Position numbers and translations under genes: made by a program
The notes under the pieces: generated by a model
Seen by the model: the letters and a program-made list of their open reading frames with translations, nothing else
The model's database searches: none
Told to the model about the DNA's origin: nothing
Part shown: positions 7,854 through 16,051 of the stretch, piece after piece
Position numbering within the stretch: position 1 is the first letter of the stretch
How the letters are laid out: the number at the start of each line of letters is the position of its first letter
Source: a virus
DNA length: 64,000 nucleotides
Strand: one strand, 5' to 3'
IMG/VR virus record: IMGVR_UViG_3300044701_003160
Location: 124,001 to 188,000 of that record

Positions 7854-8669
7854 TCAGCGAACATTAGCGGCATACCACTTCTCAAAGTCTTCTCTACGCT
7901 TATCTCCTCTTGGGGGCATAGGAGTTCTTTCTCCACGAACAGGAGCAGTCTTTTTGCTCTGCTCTCTTTCATACTTCTCAGGATTGTTGCGAGCCTCTTG
8001 TGCTTCATCTACATATTCTTCTTTTGAGAGAACCTTTCTTGCTGCCTTAACCTTATTTCTTAAAGGTTTTCTAACTCTTTCTCTACTGTCTCTTGATTGT
8101 TGCTTAACGATAGTCTCAAGTCCATCCTCATCATCATCGTCATCATCAATATCACCAAGATGATATCCGTGTCTCTGAGACATTGTACCACCTTTATCCT
8201 TTCTCTTTTCACTATCAGCAGAATGTCCTGATTGCATTGGGCCGTGATCCTTTGATCCCGCTTTATATCCAGGATGTCCCTTACCACCAGTAATTTCTAA
8301 AATAATACCAATTACTTCATCATCAATTTTATTCGCCATTAACCACTCTGCTTCTTCCAGAGTTTCTGCGTATCCTTCTGCTTGGAGAAACTCAAGAACT
8401 ACATCGAAGATTTCTACTTCTTCATGAGCCATTCCAGGAAGATGCTTTCCTTTTGTAAGTTTATCTACATATGCTGCTTGCTGCATAGCGTGAGCAGCAT
8501 ATCCTTTACCTTTTGAAGGAGGAAGACGCTTATCACCTGCTCTTCTTTCTGCTGCTGCTGCCTTTCTCATTTCTGGATCAACACCCTTTACTGCTTCATC
8601 AATCTCTTCTTGAGGAGCATAAACTTCTTGATATGCCTCTACCAAACCTATGATTTCTTTGGGATCCAT
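7854..8669 (-). CDS. Acidic/basic cyanophage virion-type protein
   Basis: Protein of 271 residues. The N-terminus (MDPKEIIGLVEAYQEVYAPQ) resembles the start of other cyanophage structural proteins. A helical, alanine-rich segment follows (EMRKAAAAERRAGDKRLPPS), with a motif GKGYAAHAMQQAAYVDKL. Next comes an acidic helix pair (FLQAEGYAETLEEAEWLMAN), a His/Gly-rich linker, a poly-aspartate run (DIDDDDDDEDG) and a basic C-terminus ending in RREDFEKWYAANVR. No enzyme motif is seen. It is transcribed alone: a perfect late promoter upstream (8691) and a terminator downstream (7797). Late expression and composition suggest a virion or scaffold role, but this is not established. Confidence 0.75.
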   Translation of the reverse strand: MDPKEIIGLVEAYQEVYAPQEEIDEAVKGVDPEMRKAAAAERRAGDKRLPPSKGKGYAAHAMQQAAYVDKLTKGKHLPGMAHEEVEIFDVVLEFLQAEGYAETLEEAEWLMANKIDDEVIGIILEITGGKGHPGYKAGSKDHGPMQSGHSADSEKRKDKGGTMSQRHGYHLGDIDDDDDDEDGLETIVKQQSRDSRERVRKPLRNKVKAARKVLSKEEYVDEAQEARNNPEKYEREQSKKTAPVRGERTPMPPRGDKRREDFEKWYAANVR

Positions 8670-8690
8670 TTTTACAAATACTTTTTTAGT

Positions 8691-8698
8691 TATTTATA
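8691..8698 (-). promoter_or_regulatory. Late promoter TATAAATA
   Basis: Exact late promoter on the minus strand, 22 bases before the 271-residue gene. Its first bases are the end of the upstream terminator's T-tract, and it marks the switch from the replication block to the late block. Confidence 0.8.
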
Positions 8699-8724
8699 AA
8701 AAAACCTCCCGAAGGAGGAGGTTT
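8696..8724 (-). terminator. Intrinsic terminator ending the gp43-uvsX-gp41-mazG unit
   Basis: On the minus strand, AAACCTCC (8717-8724) and GGAGGTTT (8702-8709) pair across a seven-base loop, followed by TTTTATAAATA. It lies four bases after the stop of the 57-residue gene. Confidence 0.88.
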
Positions 8725-8727
8725 CAA

Positions 8728-8901
8728 TCAAACTGCTTTTTCTAGTTCAGTATCAATTTGAGTCATTACCTCACGAAGTCTCACAATTCGCTCTGGAGCA
8801 AACTCTTCACTATATCCAGCAGTAGCACCATCAAGAACTTGAAGAACTTCAAGTGCAGATCTTACATCCAGTTTAAGAGTTACTTTAATTTCTTTAGTCA
8901 C
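8728..8901 (-). CDS. Small protein downstream of mazG (GTG start)
   Basis: A 57-residue protein starting MTKEIKVTLKLD. The GTG start overlaps the TGA stop of mazG as GTGA, which indicates translational coupling. The sequence is acidic and likely an alpha/beta fold: a strand (KVTLKLDV), a helix (SALEVLQVLDGA), then PERIVRLREVMTQIDTEL. The gene ends just before a strong terminator, so it is the last gene of the long replication transcript. No named family is recognised; coupling to mazG suggests a related or regulatory role, which is inference. Confidence 0.75.
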   Translation of the reverse strand: MTKEIKVTLKLDVRSALEVLQVLDGATAGYSEEFAPERIVRLREVMTQIDTELEKAV

Positions 8902-9311
8902 AGATCTCCCTCCACACGATTTTCAGATTTATAAACATCAAATGATCCCTCAGGATAACGAGCACTCAGTTTCTCATAGTTCATTTGCAGAATCTCCTCA
9001 AAGTTAGTATCAAGAGCCATGCAAGCCTGAGCAAGATACCAACAGATATCACCAAGTTCTCTCTTCATATGAAAGACATTATCTGCAGTATAAGGTTTCC
9101 CCTGCAGTATGATTTTCTTTACTACCTCAGTAAACTCTCCTGCTTCGGCACTAATACCGAAAGCAGCAGTAATTAGACGAGGAACATCAGCATCAGCAGT
9201 CGTTTCAAGTTCTGTAATGCGAGAAAGAAGTGCTGCTAGATCACTACTTGCAGGACTTGTAGTTTGACGAACGAATTCAATATATTTGTTTGTATCAATA
9301 ACTTGAGTCAT
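8898..9311 (-). CDS. mazG: MazG-like nucleotide pyrophosphohydrolase
   Basis: Protein of 137 residues when started at ATG 9309-9311, one base after the gp41 stop; longer readings from within gp41 are not supported. The all-alpha NTP pyrophosphohydrolase signature is present: EAGEFTEVVKK supplies the ExxE pair, and ELGDICWYLAQ supplies ExxD, the magnesium-binding residues. Cyanophage MazG proteins hydrolyse nucleoside triphosphates, with dGTP and dCTP preferred in tested cases, and help recycle nucleotides. The C-terminus (YEKLSARYPEGSFDVYKS) is also typical. It follows gp41 in the same transcript and may have an extra promoter inside gp41. Confidence 0.9.
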   Translation of the reverse strand: MTQVIDTNKYIEFVRQTTSPASSDLAALLSRITELETTADADVPRLITAAFGISAEAGEFTEVVKKIILQGKPYTADNVFHMKRELGDICWYLAQACMALDTNFEEILQMNYEKLSARYPEGSFDVYKSENRVEGDL

Positions 9312-9312
9312 A

Positions 9313-10689
9313 TTAGAATTTAAATCCCTCAAATGATTTTCTAGGTTTTCTATCTTCATTATCATACTCTTCTTCTCTTGTATTGTCAAGTATGTCTTGC
9401 TGTGCAGATTGCTCACAATCATAAAGTCGCATCTTTGCACGATCAATACCTACTACAAATCTCTTATAGATTGTTGGGTCATTATATCGGTTCTTAAGTT
9501 GCTTCACAAGAATTTGCCCCAGACCCTCCAACTCTTCAGTACTAATCAAAGCAAACATAAGGTCAGCAGTAGCAGGAAGACCGAATGATTCTGAGGTATC
9601 AGTTAATTCAACATCAGATGAACCAAAACCACTTCTGGTAGTTTGTGTTGCACTTACAATAGGAACATTAAATTCCACAGCAAGACCACGGAGTTCTTCT
9701 GCAATTGACTTGACTAAGGTGTAAGAATTTACATTATTACCACCCTTAAATCGGGAAGAAGCACAGATATTCAAATAATCAACAAAGATGATGTCAGGTT
9801 TAAAGGACTTCTTAAGTGCAAGTTCATTCAATAGAGACTTGAAATGTCCTGAGTGTGCTGATGCAGTGGGATACTCTTTGATGATTAAAGTACCTTGAGT
9901 CTTCTTTGCAAGATTTGTTACCTTATTTTCAAACATCTGCTTTGGAAGATTTACAATGTCCTGAATAGGAACATTTAGAAGGTTTGCATCAATTCTTTCA
10001 GCAATACGTTCTTCTGCCATTTCCAACGTAATGTACAAAACGTTCCGTCCTTGGAGCAAGACGGAGCTAGCCACATGGCACATGAATAGAGACTTCCCGA
10101 CGCCCGTACCAGCAAGAGCGATATTAAGAGTTTTGTTAGGGAGACCACCTTTCGTGATTTTATTAAAGTGTTCGAGATCAAATTCAATTTTATCCTCCTT
10201 TCTGTGATAAGATTCGTAACGTTGTTCATAGTCCTGTAAGTAATCGTGACCAATATGATTATCAAAACTTACTGCAAGTGCATCGGAAAGAATAGAGGGA
10301 ATACTATCCCTATTTTTCTTTTCATCCTTATCATCTGCAATATGAATCGACTCCATCAAGGCAAGATAAATTGCACGATCACGGCACCATTTTTCTGTTG
10401 TGGAAATCAACCAATTAAATTCAACAGGAACATCATCCAAGCAACCTATTAGATGAAGGACTTCTTTAAATGATGTCTCGTTGATATCTTTTCTTTTTTC
10501 TACCTCAATACATAAAACTTCTTTTGTTGCTGGTTGATTATATTCTTGAACGAAAGAAAGTATTTCTTCAAAAACAATTTTTTGATTGGTATCTTCAAAA
10601 TATTCTGATTTTAAAAATGGTATTACTTTGCGGATATATTCCTCATTATATAATAGGTTTCTTAAAATTAGAAACTCAACTTTCTCCAT
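9313..10689 (-). CDS. 41: Replicative DNA helicase, T4 gp41-like
   Basis: DnaB-family hexameric helicase of 458 residues that unwinds DNA at the fork and works with primase gp61. The Walker A motif (GTGVGKS) lies at about residue 193. It is followed by LYITLEMAEERIAERIDANL, the RecA-core region typical of DnaB proteins, and then IIFVDYLNICASSRF, the Walker B strand. The ATG at 10687-10689 (MEKVEFLILRN) is chosen over an upstream TTG; it overlaps the uvsX stop by 14 bases. The acidic C-terminal tail (NTREEEYDNEDRK) could contact other replisome proteins. Confidence 0.95.
   Translation of the reverse strand: MEKVEFLILRNLLYNEEYIRKVIPFLKSEYFEDTNQKIVFEEILSFVQEYNQPATKEVLCIEVEKRKDINETSFKEVLHLIGCLDDVPVEFNWLISTTEKWCRDRAIYLALMESIHIADDKDEKKNRDSIPSILSDALAVSFDNHIGHDYLQDYEQRYESYHRKEDKIEFDLEHFNKITKGGLPNKTLNIALAGTGVGKSLFMCHVASSVLLQGRNVLYITLEMAEERIAERIDANLLNVPIQDIVNLPKQMFENKVTNLAKKTQGTLIIKEYPTASAHSGHFKSLLNELALKKSFKPDIIFVDYLNICASSRFKGGNNVNSYTLVKSIAEELRGLAVEFNVPIVSATQTTRSGFGSSDVELTDTSESFGLPATADLMFALISTEELEGLGQILVKQLKNRYNDPTIYKRFVVGIDRAKMRLYDCEQSAQQDILDNTREEEYDNEDRKPRKSFEGFKF
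9361..9389 (-). promoter_or_regulatory. Possible internal sigma70 promoter for mazG
   Basis: Within the 3' end of gp41 the minus strand carries TTGACA (9384-9389), a 17-base spacer and TATGAT (9361-9366). The predicted start is about 40 bases before mazG. It lies in coding sequence, so a chance match is possible. Confidence 0.4.
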
Positions 10690-11683
10690 AACTAAATTCC
10701 TTACGAGCAATTTGATCCAACTGTTGCATTACTTCTTCAGTAAAGTATTCTTCAGGTTCCTTTAGAATCTGTTTGGCATAAATTTTCTTACCATCAATCT
10801 CATAGCGGCCTGCTACATTCTTCCAGAGTCCACCAATCTCACCAAGTTCCAAAAGACCATAGTAACGATCAAGGCCGCGCTCATCATAATAAAGACGGAC
10901 TTCCACATCTTGATTCTCCTTACTTAAACGTGATTTATGAGTCTTTGCCTTGATAATGTTTCCGATGACTTCTGTTCCGTCTTTTTCTTTTTTCTTGCTG
11001 AGATAGATGATAGTAGAAGCGGCATACTTAAGGCCACTACCACCACCCATTTCCTTTGTAGGAACATATGCACCAATAACATCATAAGTATGATTAGTAA
11101 CTAACATTGGAATTTTTGCCTGACCTAGTTTCAGAGTCAGCATACGGAATGCACCTTTAATCAGTTGAGATTTAGTCATGTCCCGAACTTCTTTGTCGTT
11201 CAGAGCATCATTAATCTCTTTGCTGGTGGAGAGCATTCCCAAAGAGTCTAACACAAACATACAAGGATTGCGTTCTCCTTCAGGTTTTTTCATATAAAGG
11301 TCAACTGCCTTAAGTGCCTTACCACGAAACTCTTCTACTGTTACGACATTGACAACCACCAAACGAGTTGTGTCAACTCCCCTACTTTCCAGAAGGGATT
11401 TTGTGATTGCTGCTTCAGTATCAAAATACAGACAATATCCAGTAGGATTATTATCAAGGAAATTTTTAACGACGGCAAGAGAGAAAAAAGTCTTTCCCGT
11501 AGAACTTTCACCTGCGATTGCAGTAATTTTATTCCCAGATACGCCACCAAATATACTGCCGGATACAAGAGCATTAAAAATGTACGAACCTGTATCCACA
11601 AAAGTTTCAGTTTCATTAATATCTGAAGCAAGTTGGGTGTATTCTCCACCAATTTCTTTTACAATATCTTTCAAAAAATCCAT
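10676..11683 (-). CDS. uvsX: Recombinase UvsX (RecA-like)
   Basis: Strand-exchange protein of 335 residues that coats single-stranded DNA for recombination-dependent replication and repair. Walker A is GESSTGKT near residue 58. Walker B lies in NPCMFVLDSLGML, and the L-loop region contains KEMGGGSGLKYAAS. The C-terminus (QLDQIARKEFSYGES) overlaps gp41. Its mediator UvsY and the helicase UvsW are also in the window. It lies between gp43 and gp41, as in other T4-like cyanophages, 8 bases after the gp43 start region's downstream neighbour ends. Confidence 0.96.
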   Translation of the reverse strand: MDFLKDIVKEIGGEYTQLASDINETETFVDTGSYIFNALVSGSIFGGVSGNKITAIAGESSTGKTFFSLAVVKNFLDNNPTGYCLYFDTEAAITKSLLESRGVDTTRLVVVNVVTVEEFRGKALKAVDLYMKKPEGERNPCMFVLDSLGMLSTSKEINDALNDKEVRDMTKSQLIKGAFRMLTLKLGQAKIPMLVTNHTYDVIGAYVPTKEMGGGSGLKYAASTIIYLSKKKEKDGTEVIGNIIKAKTHKSRLSKENQDVEVRLYYDERGLDRYYGLLELGEIGGLWKNVAGRYEIDGKKIYAKQILKEPEEYFTEEVMQQLDQIARKEFSYGES

Positions 11684-11691
11684 AATACTCC

Positions 11692-14193
11692 TTATGTAAA
11701 AAATGATTCTAAACTAGTCGTTTTTTCTACGCTCCACCCAATTGCATCAAGAATTGATTTGAGTGGCTCTAGAAATGCTTTCTCAAATTGTAGGTCATAG
11801 TCTATGTATTTGTCAAGATTTAACTCCTTTGGAAATTCTTGAATAAAGGAGATAACATTTTCTTGAATTGTATTTGGTTTTTTTAGATAGATGAATTTAA
11901 TTTTTTCACCATTTTGTATGAGAGAATACTTATTTGTAAGGTTTGCATTTTTAATGAGATGATTAAACAAAAGTGCTCCCCGAACGTGAATTGGTGTTCC
12001 CTTTGAGTAAATTGTATTGGATGCTTTATATTTGTTTACGTCAGATGCAGAGCGTGGAAATGAAATCTGTTCTGGCGGGAGTTTCTTAAAATCCTTACGA
12101 GCATTCTCAATAAAGTCAATTACCTCATCTTCAGTCCCACTCATCATTAGTTTAAGAGCATCTTTAATCATCTTGCGGCAAGGAGCAGGAGTTGAAGATT
12201 TGACTGCCTCAATACCCATCATTTTCAGTTTAGGTTCTTCATAACGAACACCTTCACTATCCCAGACATTCAGAATATAACGCTTCTTAGCAGTCCAGAT
12301 TCCACGATCAGCAATATTCTCACGCTTCATCTGCATCTTCTGATCGTATGCATTCACATAGTCAGCCAGTTCTTGGTAGCAACTTTCAATATACTTTTCA
12401 AGTTCCACCTTACAGATCTTATCAAGGAACGAAACAACGCCTTCAGTAGTTTTTTCTCTTCCCTTGTATACAGTTTCAACCAAAGGACCCATATGAAGAT
12501 AAATGGAATCAGTATCAGAAGCAATAACATAATCAACATCCTCAGTTTTAAGAAGTTTATTTAGATAAGAATTCATCTTACTTTCAATCCAACGAATCGC
12601 AACCTGTCCCGAAAGAGTGATTGCCTCAGCATTCTCAAGTTTATAATATCTAAAATACTGATTTCCAATCGCGCCATAAGCAGAGTTCAAAGAAATCTTT
12701 TTTGCCATCTGAATATTATTACATCTAGCAATTTCTTTTTCTAACTCTTTAGACTTTTTCTTCTCATATTGCTTCTTTGCCTCAATCATTTTCTTTTTAA
12801 AAATGACTCGCTCATTATACATTTTATCCATCAGTTCTGGGAGAAATCCACGAACATCTTTACGATACATCGCTCCATTCGCACATACTGCATAATCACT
12901 ATACATTTCAAAAGTAAGATCTTGATTGAGAATTTTGTCTACAGTTACTGTTGGATGTTTTTCATCAATAAGAGTTTCTGGTGAAATATTATATCCCATA
13001 ATCAAGTGTGGATATAGACTGTTTAAGTCAAAATTGACGACATAATCATACTTACCCGGTTTTGGTTCCTTTACATAAGCACCAGCATACTTCTCATTTT
13101 TTTGAGATCTATTTCTGGGAGGAATTACAATATCTCTTTTTTTGAGATAGTTGTAGATAATATTGTCCCACATACGAACTTGATAGAACACGTCAGCATA
13201 ATTAACTTTGGCATCATAGGCCATCGTAAGTGCAAGTTCAATTAGTTTCATCTTGTCTTCCAAGCGGTCAACAAGTTCTACGTCAATAATGTTATATTCA
13301 ATAAACTTCTGCCAACCTTTAGTGTAAAAGTCTTTGAAGGTATCAAACTCGGAGTGGTCTAATTTTTTCTGACCCAGTTCAACCTCAGCAATATAATCAA
13401 GGCGATAAGATTCCTGTGCCTTATAAGTAAACTTCTTATAAAGATCCAAATAATCAAGTTGCGTTACACCACCAACATCAAAAGATGTATGCTTACGGCC
13501 GTTGATGAAAACCTCACCTTCAGTCACAAGTCCCCAAGGAGAAAGACGCTTCATTAACTTTTCACCAAGAACTCGATTGAGTCTTTTGGCAATATAAGGG
13601 ATGTCATAGAGTTGAATGTTCCACCCAGTAATTACATCAGGAACATCAACCATCCAATAATTAATAAAGTTGTTAAGGAGTTCGTATTCAGAAGGACAAT
13701 AATGATATGTTACATCTTTGCGTACATTGTTAAATGGTTTTACTCCCCAGGTAATAATCTTTTTAGTAGTATAATCTTGAATTGAAATAGAAAGAATTTC
13801 TTCAACGCAAGATTCTACATCGGGGAATCCTCCCTCCGATGCAACCTCAATATCTAGAGTTACAAGTTTAATTTTAGAAATATCAAATTTAATCTCATCT
13901 TCTGGATATTTTTCTGAAATGTATTGGTAGATATATCGATCATTTCCATAGATCTCAAACCCATCTACATTTTCATATTTTTTATAGAACTCACGACAAT
14001 CCCTAACAGTCCCTGGTCGAATAGGTTCTACAAATTCGTCAGTTAATGTTCTATACTTAGATTCTTTTTTAGTCTTTACAAAAAGAGTTGGAAAAAATTC
14101 ATCTCTATTTTCAAATCTTTTACCATTCTCAACACCACGAACTAAAAATTGATTACCAATCAACTGAACATTAGTATAGAAGCAATAATTCAT
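11692..14193 (-). CDS. 43: DNA polymerase, family B, T4 gp43-like
   Basis: Replicative polymerase of 833 residues, close to the usual cyanophage length and apparently unsplit. The proofreading exonuclease motif TLDIEVASEGG lies near residue 110 and WNIQLYDIPY near residue 190. Polymerase motif A DLNSLYPHLIMGYN lies near residue 389, motif B KKISLNSAYGAIGN near residue 495 and motif C ASDTDSIY near residue 558. The C-terminal PIP-like tail TTSLESFFT can bind the sliding clamp gp45. The ATG overlaps the stop of the Sm-like gene upstream as ATGA, so the two are coupled. Confidence 0.97.
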   Translation of the reverse strand: MNYCFYTNVQLIGNQFLVRGVENGKRFENRDEFFPTLFVKTKKESKYRTLTDEFVEPIRPGTVRDCREFYKKYENVDGFEIYGNDRYIYQYISEKYPEDEIKFDISKIKLVTLDIEVASEGGFPDVESCVEEILSISIQDYTTKKIITWGVKPFNNVRKDVTYHYCPSEYELLNNFINYWMVDVPDVITGWNIQLYDIPYIAKRLNRVLGEKLMKRLSPWGLVTEGEVFINGRKHTSFDVGGVTQLDYLDLYKKFTYKAQESYRLDYIAEVELGQKKLDHSEFDTFKDFYTKGWQKFIEYNIIDVELVDRLEDKMKLIELALTMAYDAKVNYADVFYQVRMWDNIIYNYLKKRDIVIPPRNRSQKNEKYAGAYVKEPKPGKYDYVVNFDLNSLYPHLIMGYNISPETLIDEKHPTVTVDKILNQDLTFEMYSDYAVCANGAMYRKDVRGFLPELMDKMYNERVIFKKKMIEAKKQYEKKKSKELEKEIARCNNIQMAKKISLNSAYGAIGNQYFRYYKLENAEAITLSGQVAIRWIESKMNSYLNKLLKTEDVDYVIASDTDSIYLHMGPLVETVYKGREKTTEGVVSFLDKICKVELEKYIESCYQELADYVNAYDQKMQMKRENIADRGIWTAKKRYILNVWDSEGVRYEEPKLKMMGIEAVKSSTPAPCRKMIKDALKLMMSGTEDEVIDFIENARKDFKKLPPEQISFPRSASDVNKYKASNTIYSKGTPIHVRGALLFNHLIKNANLTNKYSLIQNGEKIKFIYLKKPNTIQENVISFIQEFPKELNLDKYIDYDLQFEKAFLEPLKSILDAIGWSVEKTTSLESFFT

Positions 14194-14456
14194 TCTTTAA
14201 TCAAGTCCTCATATTTTTCAAGAAGTGTGGGGGTTGGATCTGCAAGAGTAAGAATCTTATCAGAACTCATCATAAACGTATTATCTTTTGTGTATCCACA
14301 AAGAAAGGGTTCTAAAGTATTCATAGTCAATTCTCTTTTTATTGCAAAAGGATTAATTAATTTACAATCAGGTTCTCCAACATCAGCACCAACTTCTTCA
14401 ATCTGACTTATCAGAATCTGGTTGTTCAGTAAGAACAATATTTTGACTATTTTCAT
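14190..14456 (-). CDS. Sm-like (LSm) fold protein A
   Basis: Protein of 88 residues. The first strands (KILFLLNNQILISQIEEV) followed by GEPDCKLINPF match the small beta-barrel pattern also seen in two other genes here (14398-14778 and 28265-28657). All three share a keyed ending: a short strand with an Asp (SSDKILTLADP) and then a helix with Leu/Tyr (LLEKYEDL). The start overlaps the previous gene by 59 bases; the ATG at 14454-14456 is kept because the first strand is needed for the fold. The stop overlaps the gp43 ATG. The role is unknown; RNA or protein binding is suggested only by the fold. Confidence 0.75.
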   Translation of the reverse strand: MKIVKILFLLNNQILISQIEEVGADVGEPDCKLINPFAIKRELTMNTLEPFLCGYTKDNTFMMSSDKILTLADPTPTLLEKYEDLIKE

Positions 14457-14778
14457 TTTCGTTAATACCTAATACTTGAGTTTCATACATTTTTTTAAGT
14501 TCGTCTTTTGGTTCCACGATTGTAACAATCCAATCAGGAATTAATTCAATTGTAGTATCATTCGATAATGAAGGCCAAGAATGTAATGATATACTCACTA
14601 GATTTTCATTATTATTTTCATCAGTATTTTCATCATCAAGAATCTTATAAGAACCATTTATAGAAATACTACAAGGTCTATCTAAAATATAGCAGACCAA
14701 TTTATCCTCATAAAATCCTTCTTTAATATCTGATACTATTTTTTCTCCCGATTTCAGGACAATAAGTTTTACTGTCAT
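14398..14778 (-). CDS. Sm-like (LSm) fold protein B
   Basis: Protein of 126 residues, conserved in T4-like cyanophages. The N-terminus VKLIVLKSGEKIVSDIKEG has the look of an Sm1 strand pair, followed by KLVCYILDRPCSISI, an acidic insert (DDENTDENNNENL) and SLHSWPSLSNDTTIEL. The keyed end is DWIVTIVEPKDELKKMYE. A polar tail follows. It is the first gene of the long gp43-uvsX-gp41-mazG transcript, directly behind a sigma70 promoter. Being translated just before gp43 suggests a link to replication or to its mRNA, which is inference. Confidence 0.8.
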   Translation of the reverse strand: MTVKLIVLKSGEKIVSDIKEGFYEDKLVCYILDRPCSISINGSYKILDDENTDENNNENLVSISLHSWPSLSNDTTIELIPDWIVTIVEPKDELKKMYETQVLGINENENSQNIVLTEQPDSDKSD

Positions 14779-14799
14779 TTTTACTCCATACCTCTTATT

Positions 14800-14827
14800 A
14801 TTATAGCAGAAAAAAAGGAGGAGTCAA
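14800..14827 (-). promoter_or_regulatory. Sigma70 promoter for the Sm-like-gp43-uvsX-gp41 unit
   Basis: On the minus strand, TTGACT (14822-14827), a 16-base spacer, then TATAAT (14800-14805) preceded by TGC (extended -10). The -35 lies in the descending arm of the upstream terminator, and the terminator T-tract is the promoter spacer. Confidence 0.75.
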
Positions 14828-14850
14828 CCTGGATTTTGCCAGGTGCTCCT
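14808..14850 (-). terminator. Intrinsic terminator after hsp20 and the 59-residue gene
   Basis: The minus strand has outer arms AGGAG/CTCCT and inner arms ACCTGG/CCAGGT, followed by CCTTTTTTTC. The hairpin and T-tract overlap the next promoter's -35 and spacer. Confidence 0.85.
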
Positions 14851-14874
14851 CGCGGCGACGATATTCAATTCTAT

Positions 14875-15054
14875 TTATTCCCCACCATCTCCACCACTAC
14901 CATCACCAGAGTCTCCATTACCACCAGCATTTGAGCGACTTCTTACAGGAACTGCTTTTCCTTTTGGAATTCTTTTTGTTTTTCCTCCAGAATAAACAGT
15001 ATGTGGAATTGCATTTTTATATGCAATTGTTTTGAACTCGTCGAAAGATTTCAT
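14875..15054 (-). CDS. Small protein with a Gly/Asp-rich tail
   Basis: A 59-residue protein not in a family I can name. The N-terminus MKSFDEFKTIAYKN resembles the MKSF..F start of several cyanophage proteins, including the nucleotidyltransferase-like protein at 5647-6945. The middle is basic (GGKTKRIPKGKAVPVRSRS), and the tail is almost only Gly, Asp, Ser and Asn (NAGGNGDSGDGSGGDGGE). It lies 12 bases after hsp20 and just before a strong terminator, so it shares the hsp20 transcript. The bipolar basic-then-acidic layout suggests a disordered partner-binding peptide; this is inference. Confidence 0.7.
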   Translation of the reverse strand: MKSFDEFKTIAYKNAIPHTVYSGGKTKRIPKGKAVPVRSRSNAGGNGDSGDGSGGDGGE

Positions 15055-15066
15055 TTTTATTTTTAT

Positions 15067-15501
15067 TTAGAGATAATCTTTTCTCTTATGGTGATCAGGA
15101 ACAATTCTACCAAGAGTAATTGTCAAAAGTCCATCCTCAAATTCAACTGATTTAACTTCAGTATCATCGGAAATAGTCCAAGAACGAGTGAAACTTCTTT
15201 GAGCCAACCCCTTGTGAATATAACTGGATTCAGTTTCTTTATCCTCCTTCTGTCCTTCAATAAATAATTTGCCATCTTGAGTATAGACGTAAACTTCTTT
15301 CTTTTTAAATCCTGCAAGTGCCAATTCAAGTCTAGATTCTACATTACTGACTTGAACTAGATTATATGGAGGATAGTTAGAAGTTGTCTCGTGAAGACTG
15401 AAAATACGATCAAAGTATTCATCCAATCCAATACTATTGCGAGTGATCTTATCCATCAGAGTAGAAAGATCCGCAGCAGTGTACCTTGTGATGTTAGACA
15501 T
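15067..15501 (-). CDS. hsp20: Small heat shock protein, Hsp20 family
   Basis: Protein of 144 residues with the alpha-crystallin domain: NLVQVSNVESRLELALAGFK, KLFIEGQKE, then GLAQRSFTRSWTISDDTEV and FEDGLLTITLGRIVP. The family motif is normally GxLxI/V; here it is DGLLTITL. Such proteins hold unfolding proteins and are a hallmark of T4-like cyanophages, where they are thought to help particle or host-protein folding. The ribosome binding site AAAGGAG precedes the ATG. It has a probable own promoter and shares it with the 59-residue gene. The C-terminal DHHKRKDYL ending is as usual for the phage version. Confidence 0.95.
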   Translation of the reverse strand: MSNITRYTAADLSTLMDKITRNSIGLDEYFDRIFSLHETTSNYPPYNLVQVSNVESRLELALAGFKKKEVYVYTQDGKLFIEGQKEDKETESSYIHKGLAQRSFTRSWTISDDTEVKSVEFEDGLLTITLGRIVPDHHKRKDYL

Positions 15502-15559
15502 TATGGTAGCTCCTTTTAAGCGAGTTTGTGTTTTGTGGACCCTTGCGGCATCCTCAATA

Positions 15560-15587
15560 ATTATATATCAATAGGTATTAAAAAAGG
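15560..15587 (-). promoter_or_regulatory. Probable sigma70 promoter of hsp20
   Basis: Perfect TATAAT at 15560-15565 on the minus strand, about 60 bases before the ATG, with a nearby TGA-TATATA arrangement that could act as an extended -10. The -35 position falls in the terminator T-tract and is poor, so an activator or the extended -10 may be needed. Confidence 0.45.
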
Positions 15588-15602
15588 GAGTGTTGAACTC
15601 CC
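15579..15602 (-). terminator. Intrinsic terminator after regA
   Basis: On the minus strand, GGGAGT and ACTCCC pair across a five-base loop, followed by TTTTTTAATA. It ends the gp45-44-62-regA transcript. Confidence 0.88.
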
Positions 15603-15610
15603 TACTTAAA

Positions 15611-16051
15611 TCATTCGGTTTCTACACCTTTTCCTTTTTTACCAATATTATATTTTTGTTCCAGAATCCAATCTCCTTTGTCCTTATATGCAAGAACTTT
15701 AATTTGATTAAGTGGTGCAATATCAGAAACCGAATCTTCTTTTACAACCGTAATAAGTCCCCAATCTGCAAGCAGACGAGTAATACGATTACGACGCTGA
15801 ACATCGTTTACAGTCAGATTCGCGTGTTTACCATCAAGGGCAAATAGTTCTTTAAAGTGAACAATATAATACCTTCCTTGCTTATGAAGAATATGGCAAG
15901 ATTGGTAGAGTTTTTTCTCTTTTCTTGATGCAACTCCGATACGAGTCAAAGTTTCACGAACTTTCAGAAAGTCATCCGGTTCATTTAGGATAACTTCCAC
16001 CATCATATCGGGGGCCCAATTTACTTGTGGTTCAATTGTTTGAGTAGTCAT
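15611..16051 (-). CDS. regA: Translational repressor RegA
   Basis: Protein of 146 residues homologous to T4 RegA, which binds AU-rich initiator regions of phage early mRNAs and stops their translation. Recognised by VEVILNEPDDFLKVRETLTR near the N-terminus, LYQSCHILHKQGRYYIVHFK in the middle, and NDVQRRNRITRLLADWGL. The C-terminal Lys-rich tail is short. The order gp45-44-62-regA matches T4. The ATG overlaps the stop of gp62 as ATGA. A terminator follows immediately, so it is the last gene of the unit. Its own operon mates are probable targets, by analogy with T4. Confidence 0.95.
   Translation of the reverse strand: MTTQTIEPQVNWAPDMMVEVILNEPDDFLKVRETLTRIGVASRKEKKLYQSCHILHKQGRYYIVHFKELFALDGKHANLTVNDVQRRNRITRLLADWGLITVVKEDSVSDIAPLNQIKVLAYKDKGDWILEQKYNIGKKGKGVETE

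Noticed and set aside
9312-9446. Longer mazG reading starting inside gp41
   Set aside because: The extra 45 residues have no family match and lie within gp41 coding sequence; the ATG one base after the gp41 stop gives a standard MazG length.
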